This document shows positions 10,200-22,330 of a DNA stretch of 64,000 bases, one piece after another. Position numbers and translations under genes: made by a program. Location: NCBI GenBank assembly GCA_903813345.2, contig CAIIXF020000002.1:4566001-4630000 (forward strand), in the 5' to 3' direction. This DNA is from Owenia fusiformis (Eukaryota > Annelida > Polychaeta > Sabellida > Oweniidae). Within the stretch, counting starts at the first letter, position 1, and every line of letters starts with the position of its first letter. The notes beneath the pieces were generated by a model. That model was not told where the DNA came from. It saw nothing but the letters and a program-made list of their open reading frames with translations, and made no database searches.

Positions 10200-12101
10200 C
10201 AGAATATATGTCTCAAGTTGTAGCAACGTTAAATATGGAACGTTGTAGGTACAGGAAGGTGTGGACTCGCACAGATGTTTAAAGAACGTTACATTTGACT
10301 TAAATATCACGTGTCAGGAACGTAGTAGCGACCTTAACAATTACGTCGCCAAAATAACGAAACTGTAACGTACTTACATTACGTCATATATACGTGGCCA
10401 ATCTAAATTTCTGGTAACGTTGATATGGAACGTTGTAGGTACAGGAAGGTGTGGACTCGCATAGATGTTTAAAGAACGTTACATTTGACTTAAATATCAC
10501 GTGTCAGGAACGTAGTAGCGACCTTAACAATTACGTCACCAAAATAACGAAAATGTAACGTACTTACATTACGTCATAAATACGTGGCCAATCTAAATTT
10601 CTGGTAACGTTGAAATGGAACGTTGTAGGTACAGGAAGGTGTGGACTCGCACAGATGTTTAAAGAACGTTACATTTGACTTAAATATCACGTGTCAGGAA
10701 CGTAGTAGCGACCTTAACAATAACGTCGCCAAAATAACGAAACTGTTACGTACTTACATTACGTCATATATACGTGGCCAATCTAAATTTCTGGTAACGT
10801 TGATATGGAACGTTGTAGGTACAGGAAGGTGTGGACTCGCATAGATGTTTAAAGAACGTTACATTTGACTTAAATATCACGTGTCAGGAACGTAGTAGCG
10901 ACCTTAACAATTACGTCACCAAAATAACGAAAATGTAACGTACTTACATTACGTCATATATACGTGGCCAATCTAAATTTCTGGTAACGTTGATATGGAA
11001 CGTTGTAGGTACAGGAAGGTGTGGACTCGCACAGATGTTTAAAGAACGTTACATTTGACTTAAATATCACGTGTCAGGAACGTAGTAGCGACCTTAACAA
11101 TTACGTCGCCAAAATAACGAAACGGTAACGTACTTACATTACGTCATATATACGTGGCCAATCTAAATTTCTGGTAACGTTGATATGGAACGTTGTAGGT
11201 ACAGGAAGGTGTGGACTCGCATAGATGTTTAAAGAACGTTACATTTGACTTAAATATCACGTGTCAGGAACGTAGTAGCGACCTTAACAATTACGTCACC
11301 AAAATAACGAAAATGTAACGTACTTACATTACGTCATAAATACGTGGCCAATCTAAATTTCTGGTAACGTTGAAATGGAACGTTGTAGGTACAGGAAGGT
11401 GTGGACTCGCACAGATGTTTAAAGAACGTTACATTTGACTTAAATATCACGTGTCAGGAACGTAGTAGCGACCTTAACAATAACGTCGCCAAAATAACGA
11501 AACTGTAACGTACTTACATTACGTCATATATACGTGGCCAATCTAAATTTCTGGTAACGTTGATATGGAACGTTGTAGGTACAGGAAGGTGTGGACTCGC
11601 ATAGATGTTTAAAGAACGTTACATTTGACTTAAATATCACGTGTCGGGAACGTAGTAGCGACCTTAACAATTACGTCACCAAAATAACGAAAATGTAACG
11701 TACTTACATTACGTCATATATACGTGGCCAATCTAAATTTCTGGTAACGTTGATATGGAACGTTGTAGGTACAGGAAGGTGTGGACTCGCACAGATGTTT
11801 AAAGAACGTTACATTTGACTTAAATATCACGTGCCAGGAACGTGGAACCAACCTAAACGATGACTTCGCCAAAATAACGAAAATGTAACGTACTTACATT
11901 TCGTCATAAATACGTGGCCAATCTAAATTTCTGATACGTTAATTATGGAACGTTGTAGGTACAGGAAGGTGTGGACTCGCACAGATGTTCAAAGAACGTT
12001 ACATTTGACTTAAATATCACGTGCCAGGAACGTAGAACCAACCTAAACGATAACTTCGCAAAAATAACGAGACTGTAATGTGCTTATGCAACGTCACATA
12101 T
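10200..12101 (+). repeat. 190-bp satellite with 760-bp higher-order repeat
   Basis: The marker GGAACGTTGTAGGTACAGG starts at 10,237 and repeats every 190 bp through 11,947 (ten units). Units alternate CACAGATG/GTCGCC with CATAGATG/GTCACC. Further variants (CATAAA with TTGAAAT in units 2 and 6; TAACGTCGCC in units 3 and 7) define a four-unit period, so units 1-4 and 5-8 are copies of a 760-bp block. Units 9-10 are diverged. Almost every unit carries CACGTG, ACGT and AACGTT words. Open frames here are noncoding by-products. Confidence 0.95.
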
Positions 12102-12950
12102 CACCCTATGCAGACAGAGCCTGTGGGAAATATTGGGTGCGGAGCAAATGAGCGGAGGGTGCGGAGCTAACGGTCATTTTTGAATTTAAATTTGGGATAT
12201 TTCTGAAACTAAGCCGTTTTGGGACTTCAAATATACCAAGATACGTGTATTTGACACCAAATATCAATACAATTGTGAAAATAGTAGCGCAATTCATTCT
12301 ATAGCGACGCAGTGTGTCTTAAACCTTTCCCAGACCTATATATTTTGAAATTATCCTTTAATACTGAGTCCCCAGCATTCATAAAAAATGGTGTTCAAGG
12401 TACACTATCTATACAAATTATTTTTGCATCTTGGAAGCCAGGCAGTATCTGGGTGATTTTATAAAAAATCGGAAATGTTTTTCAGATATGAGCCCCCTCT
12501 AAATATTGGGTGCGGAGGAGCTCCATAAACGTACCTCCGCACCCAATAATTAGAGGGGGCTCATATCTGAAGAACATTTCCGAATTTTTATAAAATCACA
12601 CAGATACTGCCTGGCTTCCAAGGTGCAAAAATAATTTGCATGGGTAGTGTATCTTGAACACCATTTTTTATGAATGCTGGGGACGCAGTATTAAAAGGAT
12701 AGTCTCAAAATATATAGGTCTGGGAAATGTTTAAGGCATACTGCGTCGCTATAAAATGAATTGCACTACTATTTTCACAATTTATTGATATTTGGTGTCA
12801 AATACACATATCTTGGTATATTTGAAGTCCCAAAACGGCTTAGTTTCAGAAATATCCCAATTTTAAATTCAAAAATGACCGTTAGCTCCGCACCCTCCGC
12901 TCATTTGCGCCGCACCCAATATTTCCCACAGGCTCTGTCTGCATAGGGTG
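12102..12950. mobile_element. 849-bp foldback element inserted in the 190-bp satellite
   Basis: It starts CACCCTATGCAGACAGAGCC and ends with the exact reverse complement. The two arms of about 410 bp are nearly identical and meet around a short loop near 12,520. Flanks read CATAT on both sides (12,097-12,101 and 12,951-12,955), and excision would restore ACGTCACATATACGTGG, the satellite sequence. So it is a mobile insertion with a 5-bp duplication. GC-rich boxes (TGCGGAG, CCGCACCC) sit near the ends and at the centre. No transposase. Confidence 0.92.
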
Positions 12951-13700
12951 CATATACGTGGCAAGTTTTAAGTTCTGGTACGTTAATTATGGAACGTTGT
13001 AGGTACAGGAAGGTGTGGACTCGCACAGATGTTTAAAGAACGTTACATTTGACTTAAATATCACGTGCCAGGAATGTAGAACCAACCTTAACAATGACTT
13101 CGCAAAAATAGTGAGACTGTAATGTGCTTATGCAACGTAACATATACCTGGCCAGTTTAAAGTTCTGGTAACGTTTGTCTTGGACCGATGTAGGCACAGG
13201 AAGGTCTGGACTCGCACAGATGTTTATACAACGTTACATTTTACTTAAATATCATGTGCTAGGAATGTAGTAGCAACCTTAACAATGACTGCAAAAATAA
13301 AATGACAGACTGTAACGTGCTTATGCAACGTCACATATACGTGGCCAAGTTAAAGTTCTGGAAACATTAATTATAGAACGTTGTAGGCAAAGGAAAGTGT
13401 GGACACGCATAAATGAGTATACAAGTTACGTTCGACTTAGATATCACGAGCCAGGAATGTAGTACCAACCTTAACAACGACTTTGCCAAAATAGACTGTA
13501 ACGTGCTTGTCATATACATGGCAAATTCATAACTTCTGGTTACATCAAGTTAGGACAACACATGCAAGGAATGTTCTAGTAACCTTAATTATGCCATCAA
13601 CAAGATATAGTGATAGTAATGACTAACGTCCAGTTAAATGAATCATTACATGAACATAATTTAAAGTTCCTGTACAGGAAGATGTAGACACCGATGTTCA
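12951..13700 (+). repeat. Degenerate right tail of the 190-bp satellite
   Basis: After the foldback insertion the interrupted satellite unit resumes at CATATACGTGG. Units follow at about 12,991, 13,175 and 13,375, with increasing divergence, until similarity fades near 13,700. Confidence 0.85.
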
Positions 13701-14180
13701 GTAAAATTATATATAACACACTAAGCCTAACATTTTCACATGTGAAGGTAAAACACAACTAACTTATGCTTTGACTTATTAACAAATGTATATTGTTTTT
13801 CCAATAATTAATGAGTTAATACACAATAACTTTTTTGAGCATCCAAATAAAGAATATTGACACACAGAATTGAATTTAAATATAATTACAGTCTCGTATG
13901 TCATCTATCAAAAATCTATCCTATCGTTAATAAGTTTTATTAAGTATTTTAGGTTAAGGGGGTGGGCAGATTTGCCATTCTGGCTTGTCTTAAAATTGAA
14001 TTAGGCATATATTAACTAATAAATTGTGATTAACCCCCCCCCCCCCTAAGAAATGATAAACCCCCATGTTTTTAAAATATGAATTTCTTCATTAATAATG
14101 GCTCAATATAGTTATAAGAAAACTCAAAATACTGGGAGTTGAATACTTGTTACCTTTCCAATGATACCTAATATATAGAA
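13701..14180. other. AT-rich filler with a poly-C tract
   Basis: No gene seen. A run of C at about 14,035-14,047 is the only distinctive feature. Confidence 0.4.
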
Positions 14181-14184
14181 GTTA

Positions 14185-14312
14185 TTTAATGGGAGATTTT
14201 TGATAGAGGGTATATCTGAGGGAAATACAATATATCTACCTGAGGGACCGTAGGTTGATATATTGTATTTACTGAGGGATATACACTGTATCAAAAATCG
14301 AGCATTTAACAA
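14185..14312. repeat. Imperfect palindrome A
   Basis: Outer arms TTTTGATA and TATCAAAA and inner arms AAATACAATATATC and GATATATTGTATTT surround ACCTGAGGGACCGTAGGT. The GAGGG-containing word recurs in all quarters. A related palindrome lies at 14,635-14,745. Confidence 0.75.
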
Positions 14313-14634
14313 CTGATTTATCCTTTACTTAGTAGATTATGAGAATTAAATATGCATTGAAATTTCCCATTTTTCCCCAAATTTTTTTTCACATTATTTT
14401 TCAAAATTTTTTTTCACATTTTTTTAAAAAAGATTTTCACATTTTTTTCAAATTTTATTTTTCAAAATATGAGTTAGGCTATATGAGTTTGATAATCTCA
14501 GAAACTTAAAAATACACTTTATAACACCAAGAAAATGTGTATCTAAAGTATATTTTTGAATTTTGGAACTTTATAAGGTATATGACGTACCAAGAACATC
14601 AGTAGGTATGAAATGCATCTGTTATGTACAGTCG

Positions 14635-14745
14635 GTTTTGGATACAGGGTTTATCCCTCGGGAAATATGTGTATATCCCTTGGTCCCTGCGGTCCCTCGG
14701 GATAAACACATACTTCCCTTGGGATAAAACCTGTATCCAAAACCT
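14635..14745. repeat. Imperfect palindrome B
   Basis: Arms begin TTTTGGATACAGG and end CCTGTATCCAAAA. The centre contains GGTCCCTGCGGTCCC. The repeated CCCTCGGGA/CCCTTGGGA words parallel the GAGGG words of palindrome A, in opposite orientation. Confidence 0.75.
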
Positions 14746-15749
14746 CCCAGTACATAACCCTTATATATCTCCCGCTCAACTCAGATATCAATTATATTCC
14801 TGCATGTTATTTACCTATAACACTACTAAGTATGGGATTAACCTTTGATGATATTTCGATATTTCATTTCCGAGATTGTGCCCAGATCTCGGCAGATCTA
14901 TTCACCCCCTTTACTATGAATGTAATTATCTATAGCCTAACTGTTTAGGGGTTATATTGTTACTTTTCTGAACGGGAATGAATAAATATTCTAATTTGAG
15001 CTTGAACAAATGCTCTATTAGTTAACATGGTATTGATTTTCAAAAAGCAATAATGACCATTTTAAGCTGGGAATAAATCTAGAAAAATTGCATGTTTCAG
15101 ATATGAAGCCATTATATCTATGCAATCTTAAAAGTACTGTCCCGTAACTTGTTATAGAGATAAAAATTTAATTCAAACTGGCTTGCTTCTCGGAACAGAT
15201 ATTGTTTATGCTAAGTGTTCATTTTCCTTGAAAGCATGAGCTCTCATTGGTCCTCATCACTTTCCAAATGTTTCTTCAAATGACTTGTACAGCTCAGTCG
15301 TTGTTTCCCTGGTTGCATGTTTAACACATTGCCATTTCTGCTTGTTTTTGGACATTTTCCTGGAAAAAATCAATCTATTCTGTATATATTTAAGTCAAAT
15401 GTAAGTCAGTGTCATTTTCAACCAAAATTGACCTAGCGATCTATTCTTTACAATCTCAGATACAATATGTCTCAAAGGTCTACAATGTGTTGTAAATCAG
15501 TAAGTTATTGAGGATTAAAAGTGCGAAAATAGGGAAATTTTTTTAATTCTTCCAAATATAAATATGGAAGCCATATATATAAAATAAAATACATAATTGT
15601 AAAATGCTTTGGTAAAATTCTCAAGTATTCCTGAAGTAAAGTAAATATTTTTAGAATAGAATGACAAGGATCTTGCTAGATTTGATTCTGCTGTAAACTT
15701 AATATATTTAAAATACTTCTATAATGAATAATAGATTAACCTGGACTTA

Positions 15750-16001
15750 CCGAAGTCACTTTCCTCGCAACTCCCCAAGCTCAGAGGACTCTAGACTGCC
15801 TAACTTCCAAACCGTCAAATGTTCCATTCTGCTTGTACTGCTAGTTTGTCTGAAATATTTTAGAGACTTGTAGTATAAACATTTTATTAGTTGGTTATCT
15901 GAAAATGCACCTGAGGGTGTAATCTTTCTTCCACCAGATCTGATCTTTGTCTCAGGAGACTTTTTGGGACTACTCTGGGGTAAAACAATCCCTAAGCTCA
16001 T
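15750..16001 (-). other. Possible exon fragments (minus strand), low confidence
   Basis: An 82-residue open frame includes SSPKKSPETKIRSGGRK, which looks more like coding sequence than its surroundings. A TTTCAG acceptor-like site lies near 15,855 and a CGGTAAGTCC donor-like site near 15,750, but the frame ends in TGA just before that donor. It could be a captured or decayed exon inside the 12.2-kb transposon. I do not recognise the product. Confidence 0.25.
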
Positions 16002-16273
16002 CTGTTTATAGATCCCTAGTAGCTTTTTGTACTATCCTTTTGTATTTTTACAGTAGAATCATATAGCCAAAACATTCCTTCGTTGACTCTCATAATCTTC
16101 ATCCAATGATCTAACTAGAGATCTATTTATTAAAATATTCTATTGGATAATAATTTGAAATGTTGGAACGGTAGGAAAGTAGATACCTGAGAATGACTCT
16201 TAACTTTCTGAGATAAAATATGGCAGGTCAACTTCGGGTCAGTGTGACACCTCTAGAAATAATATAGGCCTAC

Positions 16274-16350
16274 CTGATTAGCATAACACCACTCATCTCA
16301 ACACAGCCAAAATCATCTCAGGGTTATCATGGGTGAAGGCTACAACAATC
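16274..16350 (-). other. Possible duplicated exon, copy 1 (minus strand)
   Basis: Bounded by TTTTCAG on the 5' side and CAGGTAGG on the 3' side. One frame reads IVVAFTHDNPEMILAVLR then stop. It is about 80% similar to the segment at 16,748-16,841, including the splice-site-like borders. Product unknown. Confidence 0.25.
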
Positions 16351-16747
16351 CTGAAAACAGAACAGGTAGATGGGAAAATAGAGGACAATAGTAGTACTTT
16401 AAAAGACTGTTACTTTATTTTATATTTTTATTTCAAATTGTATTGATTAAGATAAGACCTTTAAATTGTGAATATGATGAGTAAATCTACTGAGATGTTT
16501 TAACATTGTGTCAATCAGGATTAAGTTCAAACCTTTTAAAAGAACTTAATTATATAGCAGTCATACTTTTAAAATTTGCACAGTGCGCCAAATTAAATAG
16601 CACCAAATTAAAGCAATTTACAGTATCTCATTTGCTGCGAAACTGTGAAAGTTAAATAATAACTGCATTAAATACAAATGAATACTTTCTGAAGCAAGGA
16701 GCCACAAATGATGCAAGTTAATTAAATCAAACGATGAAATAATATAC

Positions 16748-16841
16748 CTGATTAGTATGAAACACCATCATCTAAACACAACCAACAAGGTCTCAGGGTT
16801 ATCATGGATGAAAGCTACAAAATCTGGTTCATCTCCTACTT
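16748..16841 (-). other. Possible duplicated exon, copy 2 (minus strand)
   Basis: Bounded by TTTTCAG and CAGGTATAT. One frame reads VGDEPDFVAFIHDNPETLL, then VVFR and stop. The match to 16,274-16,350 continues past the stop codon into sequence that cannot be coding in that frame, which weakens a coding interpretation. Confidence 0.27.
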
Positions 16842-17090
16842 CTGAAAACAGAGTAGAGAACTATTGTACACTAAGATGGAAAAACAGACGACAATAGTAG
16901 TCTTTTTAAAGGCTGATAAAAGTTAACTTAACTTAAAAGAAATTAACTTTCACTGAATTCGATCAATAAAAACAAAGCTAAATTTCAGATTTGATGAAGA
17001 TGAAATACACTTTTCAGTCTCTATCAATTGTTAAAAGGCGTGTGCTTATAACAAACACCATTTCGATTAAAAAATATAAATATCAATAAT

Positions 17091-17296
17091 CAGGCCCGTA
17101 GCCAGGATTTGCCAAGGGGGGTTCATTTTTCAAAAATTTCAAGGGGGGTTCACATTTGACAATTTTGGACCAAATATGGACAAAATCACTTGAGAAGTGC
17201 TCAAAATGGTGAAAACTGCATGATTTTGAAAGAATTTTTGGCCAGGGGGGGGGGGGTTTGCCCGAACCCTGCGAACCCCCCCTTGCTACGGGCCTG
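17091..17296. mobile_element. 206-bp MITE with CAGGCCCGTAGC ends and ATAAT duplication
   Basis: Ends CAGGCCCGTAGC and GCTACGGGCCTG are perfect inverted repeats. Flanks are ATAAT on both sides (17,086-17,090 and 17,297-17,301). Inside are the words GGGGGGTTCA, CTCAAAATGGTGAAAACTG and TTTTTGGCCAGGGGG. Relatives lie at 57,845-57,995 (complete) and 40,202 (end only). Confidence 0.9.
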
Positions 17297-17614
17297 ATAA
17301 TCATACAGTTTCAAGGAAGGTTGAAGTTCACCTTTCAGTCTCCGTAAATTGGTAAAGGGTGTATGCTTAATATGCTTAATAACAGACACATTTCCACATC
17401 AAAAACTGTCAAAGGCGAACCTAAATCATAATGGATAATGTTTGATTTTAAATTAAATTCACAAAATTTTGCCAGGCATATGTTATATACATATTAATAC
17501 TAGCCTAAATAAATTTTGGAACATAAATAAATGACATGTGAATTTGCTGAAGTGACGATTTCCCATGTTAAAAATAAGAGAATTTTAGAGAGACCATACA
17601 TCATGCGATGTATC

Positions 17615-17785
17615 GCATTCTACCCCCACTTTAACAAAACCCGTATGGCCCAGTTATCTACGCCTGACGTTGTTGGTCTACGACATTTCAAAATCAGGGA
17701 GTGGATAACAGGGCCAGACGAGTTTGGTTACCCCCACTTATGTTTTTTACAAATTTAAGTGGGGGTCGTAGAGTAGATGAGATTA
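17615..17785. repeat. Inverted repeat CTACCCCCACTT
   Basis: CTACCCCCACTT near 17,620 is matched by AAGTGGGGGTCGTAG near 17,758, enclosing about 130 bp that also holds GTAACC-type words. It could be a small MITE; no duplication was found. Confidence 0.45.
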
Positions 17786-18149
17786 CAGTAAAATTTTGAA
17801 TGTTTGGAACTTCTCTGAATCTAAAAAATAAGCAATTAAAGGACCACATTGAAACAGAACATGTAAAAATAGAAACATTTATACATGTTCTTACTTTTGT
17901 TTATTTTAGTTTGTTTTGCAGTTTAGCTACCATATCTGTGGCCTCATATTTCAATGCTTCTCTGCCATGTTATTTTCAAAAAAATTAAAGAGCTCCCTAA
18001 ATATAGTATGCTATCTATTCACTGGTGATCCACTCGATTACACTGGTTACCAAACGGTTCGTTTTGGTAACAAAATGTCGGAACGTCGAAGGTACGATTT
18101 TTCTTTTTTCCTTATTTCACACATTGTAGGCAGAATCCCCACGACATTT

Positions 18150-19145
18150 TTTCTCACAAACATGTATCAGCATCATATGTTTTAGAAGATGAAAATGTTT
18201 GCGAAAAATAGGCATAGCTCAGAAGACAACAGAATCATCGATTTAATTCCTCACTTAAGTTACACAAACGGTTCGGGTTAAGGTGACTGTTAACTTAATC
18301 GATTTTCAGAAATTTTCACAATCTTGAAATTTTCAAACTCTTCCTGAGAAGTCGTTTTTGTTATTTCACATATGCTTGTGCAGTGTTATCATTACAAAGA
18401 TATCAAAGAACAACAAAAAACTTTAGTTTGAGAAAAAAAGTGCCGTTTAAAGAATTTGAGAAGATTTTTTTCTAGGAGTAGCCCGTGAAAAACCGCTGAT
18501 TCAAAATATCTGAACATTTCAGAAAATATACTTCAAACATATATGAAAAAAGAAGGAACAACGGAAATTTGAAAAATTACCCGATAAAAAAATTGGGATC
18601 AAAACAAGGAAAAAAGTATACTTCTCAAATTGTTTTTTTCTATTTTTTTAATTTGTATGAGAGATTTCAAAATTCTAAAGCTCCTTCCATTTTGTGCTAT
18701 ATTAAAGGGATGTTTCAGAGAAATTAGAAAAAAAAATGTTCAGGGACCTTTGCCGTGCTACTGTTTTTGTCAATTTTTCTGTCACATTTTCAGAGGACTC
18801 AAATTCCCATTCCAGAATGTTTACTGTTTCTATTTGCATTATCACAGTGAGCCTGGTTATATAAATGATAAGTGGAACTAAAAAATTGAGAGAAAATCCA
18901 ACCAAAAGACAGTTAATTTTGATGGTCAGATTATACTCAAATGCCATGTGCTTCCTGGTTTCGGCCATCTTGGATTTTTTGATTAAGTTATTTAAAAGTG
19001 CAGATCTTAACTGTTTTTCGAAAAACCGTTTATGTAACTTAAGTGAGGAATTAAATCGATGATTCTATTGTCTCCTGAACTATTTGTTCGCAAACGTGTA
19101 CATTTTCTAAAGCATATGAAACTGATACATGTTTGTGCATTTCTG
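18150..19145. mobile_element. 1-kb element with about 125-bp inverted arms
   Basis: The segment with CACAAACATGTATCAG, then TCATCGATTTAATTCCTCAC and AACGGTT (18,154-18,275) is inverted at 19,018-19,145. The interior is AT-rich and noncoding. Confidence 0.75.
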
Positions 19146-19149
19146 TATT

Positions 19150-20330
19150 TCTGCCATCATGATTATCTATCAGGCTAAAGATGGCAATCACTGACTCCCC
19201 GGGCAATGTCTATTCTTTGAAAGAGGTAGATGATCTAACAGAGATCACCATCAAGATTAAGATAACTGCATAAACCATTTGCCATAAACACTTCACCATC
19301 CAATCCACACCTCTGCGCCAGATCCCCGGGGCCGGATCTGACTTCAAAGTCGCTGATGGTTAATTGACCCCTGGACCCCTTGTAATTGACCTAACGAAAA
19401 TTATGAACCGGGAATTATGATTGAAATCGTGATGAAATTGAAAATCAAAAACATCGATTCAAATATCAGAATATTCAAAAGTTCATTTCAAAAATTATGA
19501 AAATTGAAACGATCCCAACTTTCAGATGAGATTATTTGTGTTCTCGCTGCAAGTACCGGCCATGGAATGCTTTCATCTTAACCTTTGGTGATTGTGTAAC
19601 ATAAATGCATCATTCTTACCTTCGAAAGCTGGCAGTACGGCTCCCAAGTTGCTTTTAAGCAGCAATATCTTGAACTTGGAACTGTCCTCCATGTTGATTT
19701 CGACGCGGGAATTCCTCTATTTCTATTGGTTGATAGAACAGAATACGATAAAAAGCCGAACGAGAAATACATCAAATTTGCGAACGATGTACTTTCCGTT
19801 TGTAACGCTCGCCCTTGTTGAAAGGGACTAAAACCGAAAATTTTGTCCCGAGGTCTGACAAATCGCCGGAAGAGTGGAGTTTTAGTCAATTTACCGATAA
19901 TTCGCCAACTTTAGTCCCGGCAAGCTCCAGAGGAAGTCGACATGGACATCTATGAAGTTCAGAGGAAGAAAATATGGAATTTTATAACTCTGAGAGGAAT
20001 AATACATGGAAACTTCCAATTTTGAGAGGAAATTGACATGGAAAAAATGCTCAAAAAGGGGGTCTTTGGCGCGGCACATAGGTATTAAGAGGTATATTGG
20101 AGTGAACCCCCCGGGACAGAACGTCAGACTTTTGTCAGCAACTAACCCATGGCAAAATTACAACGTCGGAGAAACGTTTTCTTTACATCATATTTCCACT
20201 CTCACTCTCAATTACCACGTTAAGTTCATCTGTGTGAGCCAACATATGCCTGTGCCTCCACCGATCAGTATTTAAAGTTACCACAACTCGAGGCAAACAT
20301 GTATATTCGTTATATATTTAACATTTACTT
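19150..20330. other. Unannotated interior of the large transposon
   Basis: A GATCCCCGGGGCCGGATC-like GC-rich spot lies near 19,321. Several short ORFs overlap on both strands near 19,580-19,890 without recognisable motifs. I see no gene. Confidence 0.4.
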
Positions 20331-20339
20331 CACGTCACA

Positions 20340-22330
20340 AATTAAACGAATTTGTTGAGACCACAACGTCTTTGTCACGTTCTGTTTCACATACATGTAT
20401 ATATATTTTTCACGTTTAAAACCCGTTTCGTCAACGTCAAAATTAACCGTTTCGTCAACGTCAAAATTAACCGTTTCGACAACGTTGCAAATAAACCAAT
20501 TTCGTGAGGACATAGCGTCTTTTTGTAACGTTTCCTGCACTTACAAATATTTTTTTACATTTCAATTGAAAACACGTTTCGACAACGTTGAAATTAACCG
20601 TTTGCACTACGTTGAAAATGAACCATTTTGGTCAGAAAATGACGTCTTTGTAACGTGTTTTACAATCACAAATATTTTTCACATTCAAACCATGTTTTGA
20701 CAACGTTACAATTAGCCATTTCTCACAACGTTGCAAATGAACCAATTTGGTGGGAAAACAAGGACTTTGTAACGTTTCCTAGACTTACAATTATCTTTCA
20801 CATTTAAAACACGTTACGACAACGTCAAATTTTACCGTTTACATTACGTATCAAATGTACCAAATTTGGTGAGAACTGCAACGTCTTTGTAACGTTTTCT
20901 ACACTTACAAATATCTTTCACATTTAAAACACGTACGTTACGACAACGTCAAATTTTACCGTTTACATTACGTATCAAATGTACCAAATTTGGTGAGAAC
21001 GCAACGTCTTTGTAACGTTTTTTACACTTACAAATATCTTTCACATTTAGAACACGTTACGACAACATCAAATTTTACCGTTTATATTACGTAGCAAATG
21101 AAACAATTTGGTGAGAAGTGCAACGTCTTTGTAACGTTTTCTACACTTACAAATATCTTTCACATTTAAAACACGTTACGACAACGTCAAATTTTACCGT
21201 TTACATTACGTATCAAATGTACCAAATTTGGTGAGAACACAACGTCTTTGTAACGTTTTTTACACTTACAAATATCTTTCACATTTAGAACACGTTACGA
21301 CAACATCAAATTTTACCGTTTATATTACGTAGCAAATGAAACAATTTGGTGAGAAGTGCAACGTCTTTGTAACGTTTTCTACACTTACAAATATCTTTCA
21401 CGTTTAAAACACGTTACGACAACGTCAAATTTTACCGTTTACATTACGTAGCAAATGTACCAAATTTGGTGAGAACACAACGTCTTTGTAACGTTTTCTA
21501 CACTTACAAATATCTTTCACATTTAAAACACGTTACGACAACGTCAAATTTACCGTTTATATTACGTAGCAAATGAAACAATTTGGTGAGAAGTGCAACG
21601 TCTTTGTAACGTTTTCTACACTTACAAATATCTTTCACATTTAAAACACGTTACGACAACGTCAAATTTTACCGTTTACATTACGTAGCAAATGTACCAA
21701 ATTTGGTGAGAACACAACGTCTTTGTAACGTTTTTTACACTTACAAATATCTTTCACATTTAGAACACGTTACGACAACATCAAATTTTACCGTTTATAT
21801 TACGTAGCAAATGAAACAATTTGATGAGAAGTGCAACGTCTTTGTAACGTTTTCTACACTTACAAATATCTTTCACGTTTAAAACACGTTACGACAACGT
21901 CAAATTTTACCGTTTACACTACGTAGCAAATGTACCAAATTTAGTGAGAACACAACGTCTTTGTAACGTTTTCTACACTTACAAATATCTTTCACATTTA
22001 AAACACGTTACGACAACGTCAAATTTTACCGTTTATATTACGTAGCAAATGAAACAATTTGGTGAGAACTGCAACGTCTTTGTAATGTTTCCTGCACTTA
22101 CAAATATTTTACACATTTAAAAAACGTTACGACAACGTTAAATTTTACCGTTTATATTACGTTGCAAATGAACCAAACTGGTAAAAATTCAACGTCATTG
22201 TTACGTTTTTCACACCAGCACAAATTTCGAACTTTACTAACACATTACTACAACGTCATTTTTTAACCATCCACCGACGTTTTGCTGAATGTCACAATTT
22301 TACGTTGCTTTGACGTTTATATAACGGAAA
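20340..22330 (+). repeat. 119-bp satellite with 238-bp dimer structure
   Basis: The marker ACGTCTTTGTAACGTTTT recurs about every 119 bp (21,004, 21,123, 21,242, 21,361, 21,480, 21,598 and on). From 20,985 rightward, units strictly alternate GTACCAAATTTGGTGAGAAC with GAAACAATTTGGTGAGAAG, so the true period is 238 bp. Both edges (20,340-20,870 and 22,080-22,330) are diverged. The primary sequence differs from the 190-bp satellite, but both are dominated by AACGT words. Confidence 0.93.

Noticed and set aside
12106-12946. Two similar 61-63-codon ORFs in opposite orientation
   Set aside because: They are the two arms of the foldback element, with no protein features.
10237-13530. CRISPR-like array
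   Set aside because: Repeats are contiguous 190-bp satellite units without unique spacers, in an animal genome.
17083-17389. Small minus-strand ORFs rich in Pro and Gly
   Set aside because: They run through the MITE at 17,091-17,296 and its poly-G tract.
19578-19889. 103-codon minus ORF and 79-codon plus ORF
   Set aside because: Overlapping on opposite strands, no motifs and no splice-supported continuation.
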